Part shown: in pieces, positions 30,394-35,899 of the stretch
Layout of the letters: every line of letters begins with the position of its first letter
How positions within the stretch are numbered: position 1 is the stretch's first letter
IMG/VR virus record: IMGVR_UViG_3300025887_000069
Coordinates: 1 to 35,899 of that record
Reading direction: 5' to 3' (one strand)
Length of the DNA stretch: 35,899 nucleotides
DNA from: a virus
Notes under the pieces: generated by a model
Told to the model about the DNA's origin: nothing
Database searches by the model: none
The model's input: only the letters and a program-made list of their open reading frames with translations
Position numbers and translations under genes: made by a program

Positions 30394-30603
30394 ATGAATA
30401 TACATAATAATACACCGTGGACTCTTCCTAATAGGTATTTACCTAATTGGGCAAGATTATGCGGAGTAGAAACTACGGTAATGGATAGGTATTGTTATTC
30501 AATACACTTAAATGATAAACTACCTAGAGGTATGGAGAAAAAGCTCTATAGACTTAGAACAATTACATTAAAAGCTGTACGTCAATGTAATTCACCACAA
30601 TAG
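30394..30603 (+). CDS. Small hypothetical protein, end of the coupled run
   Basis: 69 residues, starting directly after the previous stop. Trp/Arg/Tyr-rich ('TPWTLPNRYLPNWARLCGVETT') with a basic C-terminus. Its last 22 bases overlap the 3' end of the convergent gene 30582-30842. No function recognised. Confidence 0.4.
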   Translation: MNIHNNTPWTLPNRYLPNWARLCGVETTVMDRYCYSIHLNDKLPRGMEKKLYRLRTITLKAVRQCNSPQ

Positions 30604-30842
30604 AATACCAACCCTTCCTTAACACTATTAATACTATAATCATAATAATAGAAGATATTACCCACATCATTTAACACAGTATCATCTGTAGCGAATATTA
30701 ATAAGTCTCCTATAGGGTATCCATAGTGTTCAGATATGTGTAATAACTTACTGTGAAGTGTAATGGTACATACAGGTATAGTAGATAGTTTGTTATATAA
30801 ATTAGCTACATCTCTGGCAAGTAAATCAAGGTTATCTTTCAT
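30582..30842 (-). CDS. Hypothetical protein, convergent small gene
   Basis: I choose ATG 30842 because AGGAG lies seven bases before it and the promoter -10 box (30870-30875) is upstream; an in-frame ATG at 30881 would lie before the promoter. The 86-residue protein begins MKDNLDLLARDVANLYNKLS and contains 'YGYPIGDLLIFATDDTVLND' and an aromatic 'IFYYYDYSINSV'. No family recognised. It is an isolated minus-strand gene between plus genes, with its own extended -10 promoter, an accessory-gene style. Confidence 0.5.
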   Translation of the reverse strand: MKDNLDLLARDVANLYNKLSTIPVCTITLHSKLLHISEHYGYPIGDLLIFATDDTVLNDVGNIFYYYDYSINSVKEGLVFYCGELH

Positions 30843-30869
30843 GTATATTCTCCTAAAGTTTATATGTAA

Positions 30870-30878
30870 ATTATAGCA
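30870..30878 (-). promoter_or_regulatory. Extended -10 promoter for the isolated minus gene
   Basis: Minus-strand TGC-TATAAT (30878-30870), a perfect -10 with the TGn extension and no clear -35. The start would be near 30863, giving a ~20-base leader with AGGAG. Confidence 0.5.
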
Positions 30879-30916
30879 CAACTAATTAATAATAACAATA
30901 ATAAATAGGTAATAAA

Positions 30917-31129
30917 ATGGCTACAAACAGACAAATACATTTCTTAAAGGAATACTCCGAAATAAAATCTAAAGAAGATTACGAGGAAGTTATGCACAAG
31001 TATAAATGCTCACTCCAGTTAGATGAGCGTGATAATAGGTGGGAAGCTTTTCTACCATCGACTAATAATAGAACACAAGCAGTGGTATTTGATTTAGATG
31101 AGCTGTGTGGACATGAGAAAGAGGATTAA
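30917..31129 (+). CDS. Small hypothetical protein
   Basis: 70 residues, starts after a GGTAATAAA leader. Charged and helical in the first half ('RQIHFLKEYSEIKSKEDYEEV'), then 'RWEAFLPSTNNRTQAVVFDLDEL'. No known domain. It is coupled to the next gene, two bases away. Confidence 0.45.
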   Translation: MATNRQIHFLKEYSEIKSKEDYEEVMHKYKCSLQLDERDNRWEAFLPSTNNRTQAVVFDLDELCGHEKED

Positions 31130-31131
31130 CT

Positions 31132-31344
31132 ATGAATGGTAAAGGTAATACCCCAAGAAGTGTACATTGGGATAAATATTCAATAAAACATGACTTAGCA
31201 TTCTCTAAGAATAACCCCTACACTAATGAAGAATTAGATAGTTTTATTAAGGAAGGGTGGATTACTGAGAAGGACAAGGAAAAGTTCAGAGAGAAGAATT
31301 TAGATGAAATGGTCAGATTAGGGCAAGAGATGGGGCTGGATTAG
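31132..31344 (+). CDS. Small hypothetical protein
   Basis: 70 residues, highly charged, 'SVHWDKYSIKHDLAFSKNNPYTNEELDSF' followed by a Lys/Glu-rich helix ending 'DEMVRLGQEMGLD'. The stop codon is inside a GC-rich hairpin. No function recognised. Confidence 0.45.
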   Translation: MNGKGNTPRSVHWDKYSIKHDLAFSKNNPYTNEELDSFIKEGWITEKDKEKFREKNLDEMVRLGQEMGLD

Positions 31345-31348
31345 CCCC
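31332..31348. terminator. Bidirectional terminator-like hairpin over the stop codon
   Basis: GGGGCT-GGATT-AGCCCC, a perfect 6-bp GC-rich stem. It covers the stop codon of 31132-31344 and separates convergent plus and minus genes. No T-run follows on either strand, so it may act as an RNA 3'-end barrier rather than as an intrinsic terminator. Confidence 0.4.
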
Positions 31349-31364
31349 TATACCAATTTAGATT

Positions 31365-31607
31365 CTATACTTCTGTATTCTCTAACAAACCATCTTCATA
31401 CTCTAAATCGCCATACCTGTCTATAGCACGTTCCAGAATATACTGTACAGTATCATAAGTAGGCCACATACAGTTCTTAGTAGTAAACCCCTTGCACTTA
31501 GTAATCAATACATCTAACTCCTCCATATCTAATGTATCTACTTGCTTATGTGTATCCTCTATCCAATCCCAGAAACTCTTTACACGTTCATTTATAATGT
31601 CACTCAT
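31365..31607 (-). CDS. Small hypothetical protein
   Basis: 80 residues, Trp/Asp/Glu-rich, helical ('ERVKSFWDWIEDTHKQVDTL', 'DTVQYILERAIDRYGDLEYED'). Last gene of a minus-strand run whose members overlap by a few bases (here 8). No recognised family. Confidence 0.45.
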   Translation of the reverse strand: MSDIINERVKSFWDWIEDTHKQVDTLDMEELDVLITKCKGFTTKNCMWPTYDTVQYILERAIDRYGDLEYEDGLLENTEV

Positions 31608-31803
31608 ATACTACTCCGTTATTTAAGTTCTCTAATGTCTTTAAGATAAATGGGAAAATACTAGGATTAGCGTCTTGGCTTATAACACCTAGTATATCAA
31701 AACACCATTCCCCGTCCCGCATTATAAAAGTACCTACGTGCTTAACGCCTTCCCATAATCTATAATGGGAGTGTTCTACATTTTCTATTTCAAACATATT
31801 CAC
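31600..31803 (-). CDS. Small hypothetical protein
   Basis: 67 residues with a strand-rich 'EHSHYRLWEGVKHVGTFIMRDGEWCFDILGVIS' core, perhaps a small beta sheet. It overlaps both neighbours by 4-8 bases. No family recognised. Confidence 0.45.
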   Translation of the reverse strand: MNMFEIENVEHSHYRLWEGVKHVGTFIMRDGEWCFDILGVISQDANPSIFPFILKTLENLNNGVVYE

Positions 31804-32018
31804 ACCTCTTTATTAATCAATATATGCCAATCTTCCATATTGTATATAGCCTCACTGATGGCCTCATCCTGTAACCTCACCTTAATACTATCATCTAATT
31901 GATCCCAATGCCCCATAATACTACTTACTATTTGATAAGCAGCTCCAGTGGGACGTGTGTGAGCATATCTAGCTGCGTAGAGTAAGCATGATTGGGTGTA
32001 GGGTGGTAGTTTATTCAT
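31800..32018 (-). CDS. Small hypothetical protein
   Basis: 72 residues, all-helical look ('QSCLLYAARYAHTRPTGAAYQIVSSIMGHW', 'VRLQDEAISEAIYNMED'). Similar short proteins are common in phage early regions, function unknown. Its start is one base after the stop of the upstream membrane protein gene. Confidence 0.45.
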   Translation of the reverse strand: MNKLPPYTQSCLLYAARYAHTRPTGAAYQIVSSIMGHWDQLDDSIKVRLQDEAISEAIYNMEDWHILINKEV

Positions 32019-32019
32019 A

Positions 32020-32193
32020 TCACCAACACTCCTCTATTAAATCACACATCTCTCCATATCCATAATCTACAGCAGCTACAATGAATACAATAGGTGCTAG
32101 AAGTAATGTAGCTGATCTTCGTAGCCAAGGACGTTGTACGTGTTCTAATGGTAAGTAGAACTCTTCTATAAATGTATTTGTATATTTAGTCAT
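32020..32193 (-). CDS. 57-residue membrane protein
   Basis: Short frame from ATG 32193 to TGA at 32020. The product has a soluble N-terminal 25 residues ('KYTNTFIEEFYLPLEHVQRPWLRR') and one hydrophobic segment (LLLAPIVFIVAAVDYGYG) after positive charges, so the N-terminus is probably cytoplasmic. The end is acidic with Cys. It fits between its neighbours with one- and nine-base gaps and has a GAGAAGA site. Function unknown. Confidence 0.5.
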   Translation of the reverse strand: MTKYTNTFIEEFYLPLEHVQRPWLRRSATLLLAPIVFIVAAVDYGYGEMCDLIEECW

Positions 32194-32202
32194 AATCTTC
32201 TC

Positions 32203-32427
32203 CTAATCATTAAGTAAATAAGGTAGATCACTCTCATTTATATCACAGATATCCCAATCTCCTAAATCGAATCCATCTCCATAGCTTCCTGTAGGATTCT
32301 CATAACCTTGTGATGCCCATAAATCCTCTGCTTTCTCATAATACTCTTCAATAGTATCAAACTCAACTTCTCCAATACTAGTAGATGCTGTAGTTCGGAT
32401 ACCAACGTTTGTTTTATACTTACTCAT
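32203..32427 (-). CDS. Small acidic hypothetical protein, first of the run
   Basis: 74 residues. Residues 15-55 resemble small phage proteins with 'GEVEFDTIEEYYEKAEDLWASQGYENP', then Asp/Gly-rich 'YGDGFDLGDWDICDINESDL'. It is the first gene after the promoter at 32461-32489 and leads the minus-strand run down to 31365. Function unknown. Confidence 0.5.
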   Translation of the reverse strand: MSKYKTNVGIRTTASTSIGEVEFDTIEEYYEKAEDLWASQGYENPTGSYGDGFDLGDWDICDINESDLPYLLND

Positions 32428-32460
32428 AATGTCATCTCTCTAACTAATTAATGTTGATGT

Positions 32461-32489
32461 ATTAAATCATATAACAGGGTAAATGTCAA
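32461..32489 (-). promoter_or_regulatory. Promoter of the minus-strand small-gene run
   Basis: Minus strand: TTGACA (32489-32484), 17-base spacer, TTTAAT (32466-32461). It drives 32427 to 31365. Confidence 0.6.
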
Positions 32490-32820
32490 CATTCTATATG
32501 CCCCTGTAAGCCTCTGTGTGAGCTTGTCTCACCACCCCTACCTACCCTACCACTTCATCCTAAAACGCTCTAATAGACCCCTTAAAACGCCATCTCAGGG
32601 GTCTATAGATACACTCTAATACTCCTATATTATCCATATAAATAAACAGGAGAAACAGGATATCTACTAGGACTATATGAAATCACTACTAAATATCTCT
32701 ACAAGCCGCATCATATCTACACTTGATGGGTATAATATACACATAATCTCAGATAAAATCAAGCTATTTTAGCCTGTTAATTATAAATATTTATTAAATA
32801 AAGCTTGACTTTTGGTAAGA
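32490..32820 (-). other. Gene-free stretch with two hairpins
   Basis: No gene is seen here. Hairpins are GTGAG-CTTGT-CTCAC (32518-32532) and a perfect 10-bp stem ATAGACCCCT/AGGGGTCTAT (32573-32582/32597-32606) with a 14-base loop. On the minus strand GCGTTTTA occurs twice around this stem. Short words GTAGGGTAG and GGCTTAYAGGRGC occur in the same order in the other gene-free stretch at 33490-33600. The part 32610-32820 is AT-rich with no other structure noticed. Confidence 0.4.
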
Positions 32821-33456
32821 TTATAATAATTCTTCTAAATTATCAGCCAATTCATGTAAAATTGTTATGACAATAATATCTGTTTCTGAATTAGCAAGAT
32901 TTCTAAAATGTTTTGCCTTCTCCAATCTCCAAATATTATGAGCTTCATTTTCAGTTGAGTAAGTTCCTAAATAATGATTCTTAGATGGAATACCTTTTCT
33001 AACCCTAGATGAGTATTTACCATTATTTTTATCTAATCTTACTCCAGCTAGTAAGCTGCTGTCATTTTTACTACTTCTACTTTCCGCAATTGCCTTATTA
33101 GTAGATGAGTTGATAAATACACATCGACTGGGACTATATATCTTATTACCCTTAATCAACAAGTCCTTATCTAAGTCTTTACCCTGCCAATCTTGAGCAA
33201 TCATCCATTTTCTGAAATTAGAGAACCTTAGCCAGTCACTACATACCCTACAACCCTCGTAAGTGGGTCGTTTATCTAAATAAGTACGGCTATAACACCT
33301 TTTCAACATATTCCTCCACTTACGGTAGAATGGACACACTACCTCTTTGCCCTCCACTTTGTAAGTAGTTACATAATCTGCATCATTGATACCTACCCCT
33401 TGCACTAGACTTTTACGTGTACTTTTAGCTGGTTTTCTTACAAACTCCATACCCAT
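32821..33456 (-). CDS. HNH/AP2-like DNA-binding or homing-type protein
   Basis: 211 residues. The region 'FYRKWRNMLKRCYSRTYLDKRPTYEGCRVCSDWLRFSNFRKWM' (42-84), then 'GKDLDKDLLIKGNKIYSPSRCVFI' (91-114), is the phage pattern often annotated as HNH endonuclease or AP2-type protein. The His residues of a full HNH site are not visible, so nuclease activity is doubtful. The C-terminal part ('LAGVRLDKNNGKYSSRVRKG', 'HYLGTYSTENEAHNIWRLEKA') is an AP2-like DNA-binding domain. It stands alone between two gene-free structured stretches, as expected for a mobile gene. Confidence 0.65.
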   Translation of the reverse strand: MGMEFVRKPAKSTRKSLVQGVGINDADYVTTYKVEGKEVVCPFYRKWRNMLKRCYSRTYLDKRPTYEGCRVCSDWLRFSNFRKWMIAQDWQGKDLDKDLLIKGNKIYSPSRCVFINSSTNKAIAESRSSKNDSSLLAGVRLDKNNGKYSSRVRKGIPSKNHYLGTYSTENEAHNIWRLEKAKHFRNLANSETDIIVITILHELADNLEELL

Positions 33457-33493
33457 AATTTCTCTCCAATTCTATTAATATTAGTAAATCTCT

Positions 33494-33597
33494 CTAGAAG
33501 CTCCTATAAGCCATTCTAAGCGACTCTAGTTTTACCCTATGCTACCCTACAGGGTCATGTCTAAAAAGCCCGTCACGGCCTCGTATGGAGCTTCTAG
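33494..33597. repeat. 11-bp perfect inverted repeat around an intergenic structured stretch
   Basis: CTAGAAGCTCC (33494-33504) and GGAGCTTCTAG (33587-33597) are perfect reverse complements 82 bases apart. Between them lies the hairpin ACCC-TACA-GGGT (33544-33555) and the terminator at 33563-33581. The whole 165-base gap upstream of the HNH/AP2-like gene is non-coding. Whether it is an RNA element, a mobile-element end or a mere terminator region is unclear. Confidence 0.45.
33563..33581 (-). terminator. Intrinsic terminator after the small coiled-coil gene
   Basis: Minus strand: AGGCC-GTGACG-GGCTT-TTT, a short stem followed by a run of five T. It is placed to end transcripts coming from 35150 down to 33622, so the HNH/AP2-like gene needs its own start. 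Confidence 0.5.
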
Positions 33598-33621
33598 GGG
33601 CATGTCTGATATAGGGCTAGA

Positions 33622-33855
33622 CTAATCCTCCTTATCTACCATGATATCCATCTTATCCGCCCTCGATTGCATCTCTCCTATCAAACTTTTCAGTTGTTTA
33701 ATACTATTCTCTAGCTCTAACTTCTGCATCTCAATAGCTAAAGCTTGTTCCTTCCAATCTGCATACTCTTCCAGCACTCTCTTCATACTACAAGTTACTG
33801 TCTCTGTGTATCCCATATCCTTGCAAAACTGCTCTACTGATTTATTCATCATCAT
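33622..33855 (-). CDS. Small coiled-coil protein
   Basis: 77 residues. After 'SVEQFCKDMGYTETVTCSMKRVLEEYADWK' comes a heptad-like helix 'LEIEMQKLELENSI'-type segment (residues ~37-70: AIEMQKLELENSIKQLKSLI), so it likely dimerises. Overlaps the upstream gene by 14 bases. It ends before the terminator at 33563. Function unknown. Confidence 0.45.
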   Translation of the reverse strand: MMMNKSVEQFCKDMGYTETVTCSMKRVLEEYADWKEQALAIEMQKLELENSIKQLKSLIGEMQSRADKMDIMVDKED

Positions 33856-33934
33856 ATTCCTCCACTCCTACATCCAACACCTCTTGAGCTGTCATAGTCT
33901 CCAACTGGTGTCCATATTGCCCTAGTTTAGCCAT
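33842..33934 (-). CDS. 30-residue peptide, hypothetical
   Basis: I place the start at ATG 33934 (MAKLGQYGHQLETMTAQEVL), because AGAGG lies nine bases before it; the longer frame to 34039 overlaps the previous gene by 89 bases and has no ribosome site. Acidic end 'DVGVEEYDDE'. It overlaps the next gene by 14 bases. Small size makes it uncertain. Confidence 0.35.
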   Translation of the reverse strand: MAKLGQYGHQLETMTAQEVLDVGVEEYDDE

Positions 33935-33950
33935 TATCTTATCCTCTTGA

Positions 33951-34187
33951 TTAAATACTATATTCTGTGTAATTGGCAATACCTTTTGATCCCCGATGCC
34001 ACCTTTTGTAGTTATGACATCTAGATAAAGCAAGACCATTAGATTCTAAGGGGTAGTCTAGATGATCTTCACTGTATAGTCCATAACCATTAGGATGCTT
34101 ACCTATAGTTTGCCAGCCACTAATCCAACCATGATAAACCTGTGCAAAATGCCCTATATTTGGAATATGTTTCACTCTAAATTTCAT
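33951..34187 (-). CDS. Small hypothetical protein
   Basis: 78 residues, basic, aromatic and Gly-rich ('HFAQVYHGWISGWQTIGKHPNGYGLYSEDHL', 'RCHNYKRWHRGSKG'). The start overlaps the previous stop in TAATG, so it is coupled. No family recognised. Confidence 0.45.
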   Translation of the reverse strand: MKFRVKHIPNIGHFAQVYHGWISGWQTIGKHPNGYGLYSEDHLDYPLESNGLALSRCHNYKRWHRGSKGIANYTEYSI

Positions 34188-34474
34188 TATACAACATCCT
34201 CATTATACCCATCAATCACATTAGTTAACTCAGCTACCAACCCCTCTAACCCTCTTACATTGGATAACCCCTCTGGATAGTCTAGAATAGCTTGCATCTC
34301 CCATTGAATAACCTCTAAGTCTTCCACTAGGCTATCTACATATTCCTCTACATTGTATTCCTCTACACCATCTGTGAATATAACATCTTCGATGCATCCC
34401 TCATCCGAGTGGGAAGAAATAGGCTTCTTATGTTTAAAAGGGAGAATATTGTTTCCAATAATATCATCAGTCAT
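34187..34474 (-). CDS. Acidic hypothetical protein
   Basis: 95 residues, Glu/Asp/Val-rich ('DGVEEYNVEEYVDSLVEDLEVIQWEMQAI'), helical in the C-terminal two thirds. The first 25 residues hold His/Lys ('NNILPFKHKKPISSHSDEGCIED'). Four-base gap to the upstream gene. Highly acidic small phage proteins sometimes mimic DNA, but nothing here proves that. Confidence 0.45.
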   Translation of the reverse strand: MTDDIIGNNILPFKHKKPISSHSDEGCIEDVIFTDGVEEYNVEEYVDSLVEDLEVIQWEMQAILDYPEGLSNVRGLEGLVAELTNVIDGYNEDVV

Positions 34475-34478
34475 GGGA

Positions 34479-35150
34479 TTATCCTGCCAGTGGTTTGTAT
34501 TGTTCTAGTAAGTCTGCATTCTCACGTAGTACTCGCTCGGCTCTTTCTTTGGATTTAAATACTAGAAATGAGTTGTAATCATTACAATGATCTATACTAT
34601 ACTTATCTGTGTTGCATATAATACAGTACTTGTTCTGATATGGATCCTTCCAATCAGCCTCCCAATCCCCATTAACATCTCTCATAATCTGAGATAACTT
34701 GGCCTGAGCAAGGTGAGCCTTGCATTGATGCATAGTGGCGTATGTGTTAGCATTGGCGGCGTGTGCATCATTACCATACTCATAACACCTTACATCTGCC
34801 ACACTATCAGTATAATACCCCTCAATACCCTTCAAGTCCTCCCAACGCGTACTCTTCACTTTCTTCTTGAATACAATCTTCTGTAGCGTAGACTTCTCCA
34901 TATCCACTTCCATACCTTCTGGCGTGTTATCTTCTAGTAATCCTTTTAGGTCTAATTCATTGTTATTCATACTGTTTTCCTCTTTAGTTGATTGATTATA
35001 ATCGTATGCCACTTGTCTAGCCATCGTATTAGCAAATACACGTTGTTCTGTTGTTCTGAAATCCATACTCTCAAGCCTCTGAGAACTGACACCTCTTAAA
35101 AAAGAGTGCATAATAGGGTTATAAGGTGTTGTATGCTTAGTAGGACTCAT
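34479..35150 (-). CDS. Hypothetical early phage protein, first of its operon
   Basis: 223 residues. AGAGGG before ATG 35150 and the promoter at 35184-35212 support this start; a good internal site (AAGAGG) precedes Met61 (ATG 34970), so a 163-residue form may also be made. The last 100 residues ('MHQCKAHLAQAKLSQIMRDVNGDWEADWKDPYQNKYCI' then 'FLVFKSKERAERVLRENADLLEQYKPL') match a pattern widespread in phage and prophage proteins of unknown role: an Ala/Gln/Leu helix, then 'W.adW.d..q.Ky.i', then 'F.s.E.Ae..l'. It has several Cys/His but no clear zinc site. Confidence 0.6.
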   Translation of the reverse strand: MSPTKHTTPYNPIMHSFLRGVSSQRLESMDFRTTEQRVFANTMARQVAYDYNQSTKEENSMNNNELDLKGLLEDNTPEGMEVDMEKSTLQKIVFKKKVKSTRWEDLKGIEGYYTDSVADVRCYEYGNDAHAANANTYATMHQCKAHLAQAKLSQIMRDVNGDWEADWKDPYQNKYCIICNTDKYSIDHCNDYNSFLVFKSKERAERVLRENADLLEQYKPLAG

Positions 35151-35183
35151 GTTTATTCCCTCTTAATCTATAATTGAATACAC

Positions 35184-35212
35184 ATAATAATGCATATTAT
35201 TGTAAATGTCAA
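35184..35212 (-). promoter_or_regulatory. Strong sigma70-type promoter, leftward
   Basis: Minus strand: TTGACA (35212-35207), 17-base spacer, TATTAT (35189-35184). It drives 35150 down to 33622, ended by the terminator at 33563-33581. Confidence 0.75.
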
Positions 35213-35252
35213 TAGGTTTGTCCGATATTAGGGGTGTTATTCCGGACAAGAG

Positions 35253-35438
35253 TTAATCTCCTGAGATAAAATAAACTATAGATGCTATAAAATCAAATAC
35301 TATAGCTAAAGGTATGGATACCACTAGCCACACAATAATACAAGGAACTACTAACATGTAGTAATAAAAACAGAAGGATTCTGCATAATTCACAGGGTGC
35401 ATAATAGCTTTATATAGAAATGTCTCTTTGAATGTCAT
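35253..35438 (-). CDS. Small membrane protein
   Basis: 61 residues with two hydrophobic stretches: 'FCFYYYMLVVPCIIVWLVV' (about 22-40) and 'PLAIVFDFIASIVYFISG' (43-60). A short basic N-terminus precedes them. It could be a membrane effector or holin-like protein; too little to tell. It follows the 60-residue gene after one base. Confidence 0.5.
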   Translation of the reverse strand: MTFKETFLYKAIMHPVNYAESFCFYYYMLVVPCIIVWLVVSIPLAIVFDFIASIVYFISGD

Positions 35439-35439
35439 A

Positions 35440-35622
35440 TTATTCCTCCTTATTCTTAGCTAAAATCATATCAATAACATCGTTTAAGGCATCAGTGTAG
35501 CCTGTATCATACTGATCTTCAACCCATTCAGGTCTTAGCTTTGCTATACCATCTAGGATAACCTCACGTTCTATCTTCACGTTATGATATATTACCATCC
35601 CCTGTGCTGGTAATACACTCAT
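35440..35622 (-). CDS. Small hypothetical protein
   Basis: 60 residues, strand then helix: 'QGMVIYHNVKIEREVILDGI' then 'RPEWVEDQYDTGYTDALNDVIDMILAKN'. The latter 'GY.DALN.VI..I' segment is a common small-phage-protein pattern. AGGAGAAT precedes the ATG. Function unknown. Confidence 0.45.
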   Translation of the reverse strand: MSVLPAQGMVIYHNVKIEREVILDGIAKLRPEWVEDQYDTGYTDALNDVIDMILAKNKEE

Positions 35623-35705
35623 AGTATTCTCCTAATTATTAATAAAATTTATATATAAAACGCTATATTAACATGATTATCGTGTGTTGTCTAGGATGAA
35701 ATACA

Positions 35706-35899
35706 TTAATGATAATGAGTAATACCGCCTAAATCAGAAGTAACATATCTATCCATTACATAAGATTCATCTCCATCATAACACTGAGTATCCGATATAT
35801 CTTTATATTTACTGATTTTCATATACTTAGCCTTAAGGTTGCCACTTGTAAATAGGAACCCTTCTATAGTCTCTTCATTCTTGATATAGCCTATTCTTA
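35706..35899 (-). CDS. Hypothetical protein, cut by the window edge
   Basis: An open frame runs from the right edge to a TAA at 35706-35708, 63 codons visible. It includes 'EETIEGFLFTSGNLKAKYMKISKYKDISD' and ends 'RYVTSDLGGITHYH'. The sequence upstream of the internal Met reads like protein, so I think the start is outside the window. No family recognised. Confidence 0.4.
   Translation of the reverse strand, partial: RIGYIKNEETIEGFLFTSGNLKAKYMKISKYKDISDTQCYDGDESYVMDRYVTSDLGGITHYH

Noticed and set aside
33842-34039. Longer 65-residue version of the 30-residue peptide gene
   Set aside because: The added 35 residues overlap the neighbouring gene in another frame and have no ribosome site; the ATG at 33934 has AGAGG.
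1-35899. CRISPR array, insertion sequence or integrase/attachment site
   Set aside because: No regularly spaced repeats, no transposase or recombinase reading frame and no obvious tRNA-end duplication were seen.

Overview
The window is part of a tailed-phage genome with a contractile tail (myovirus), AT-rich. It carries DUF3383-type sheath, DUF3277-type tube, tape measure, portal, terminase and capsid genes, plus a phage class Ia ribonucleotide reductase. The protein types and the sigma70-like promoters (TTGACA / TATAAT, 16-18 bp spacers) point to a Gram-negative, probably gammaproteobacterial and perhaps marine host. That host guess is inference. I see no integrase, lysogeny repressor or other sign of temperate life.

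Layout. (1) 1-20429, minus strand: one long virion operon read right to left from a strong promoter at about 20550. It starts with a 50-residue zinc-ribbon protein, then an SGNH-hydrolase tail fibre, a 90-residue virion protein and a 1050-residue fibre. Small and large terminase, portal, XkdF-like protease, scaffold, decoration protein and major capsid protein follow, then a terminator. After that come neck proteins, tail terminator, sheath, tube, tail chaperones (probably -1 frameshifted), tape measure and the first baseplate genes. (2) 20621-22300, plus strand: a divergent promoter, one small gene, then about 1.3 kb without genes. That stretch starts at a second strong promoter and holds three tRNA-like elements and many helices, including a 23-bp perfect stem. 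It looks like a large structured noncoding RNA. (3) 22185-31344, mostly plus strand: small early-type genes, nrdA-nrdB, a Macro-like A1S_2505-type gene and an M15 peptidase endolysin. (4) 31365-35899, minus strand: a run of small hypothetical genes and a degenerate HNH/AP2-type gene.

The most unusual content is a cassette present twice, near 22.9-23.6 kb and 28.4-29.0 kb. Each copy has a nearly identical 64-nt imperfect palindrome as leader (3 differences), a tiny one-pass membrane peptide (36 or 34 residues, different sequences), and a convergent gene overlapping the peptide at its 3' end. The convergent genes are clearly paralogous and encode a probable winged-helix domain with a C-terminal membrane anchor. 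Each has a palindrome just upstream of its -10 box whose half-sites changed symmetrically between copies. This suggests an autoregulated membrane module such as superinfection exclusion, a toxin-antitoxin pair or a lysis-timing device. I found no family name for it.

All assignments come from reading the sequence and recalling protein families; no search or folding program was run.
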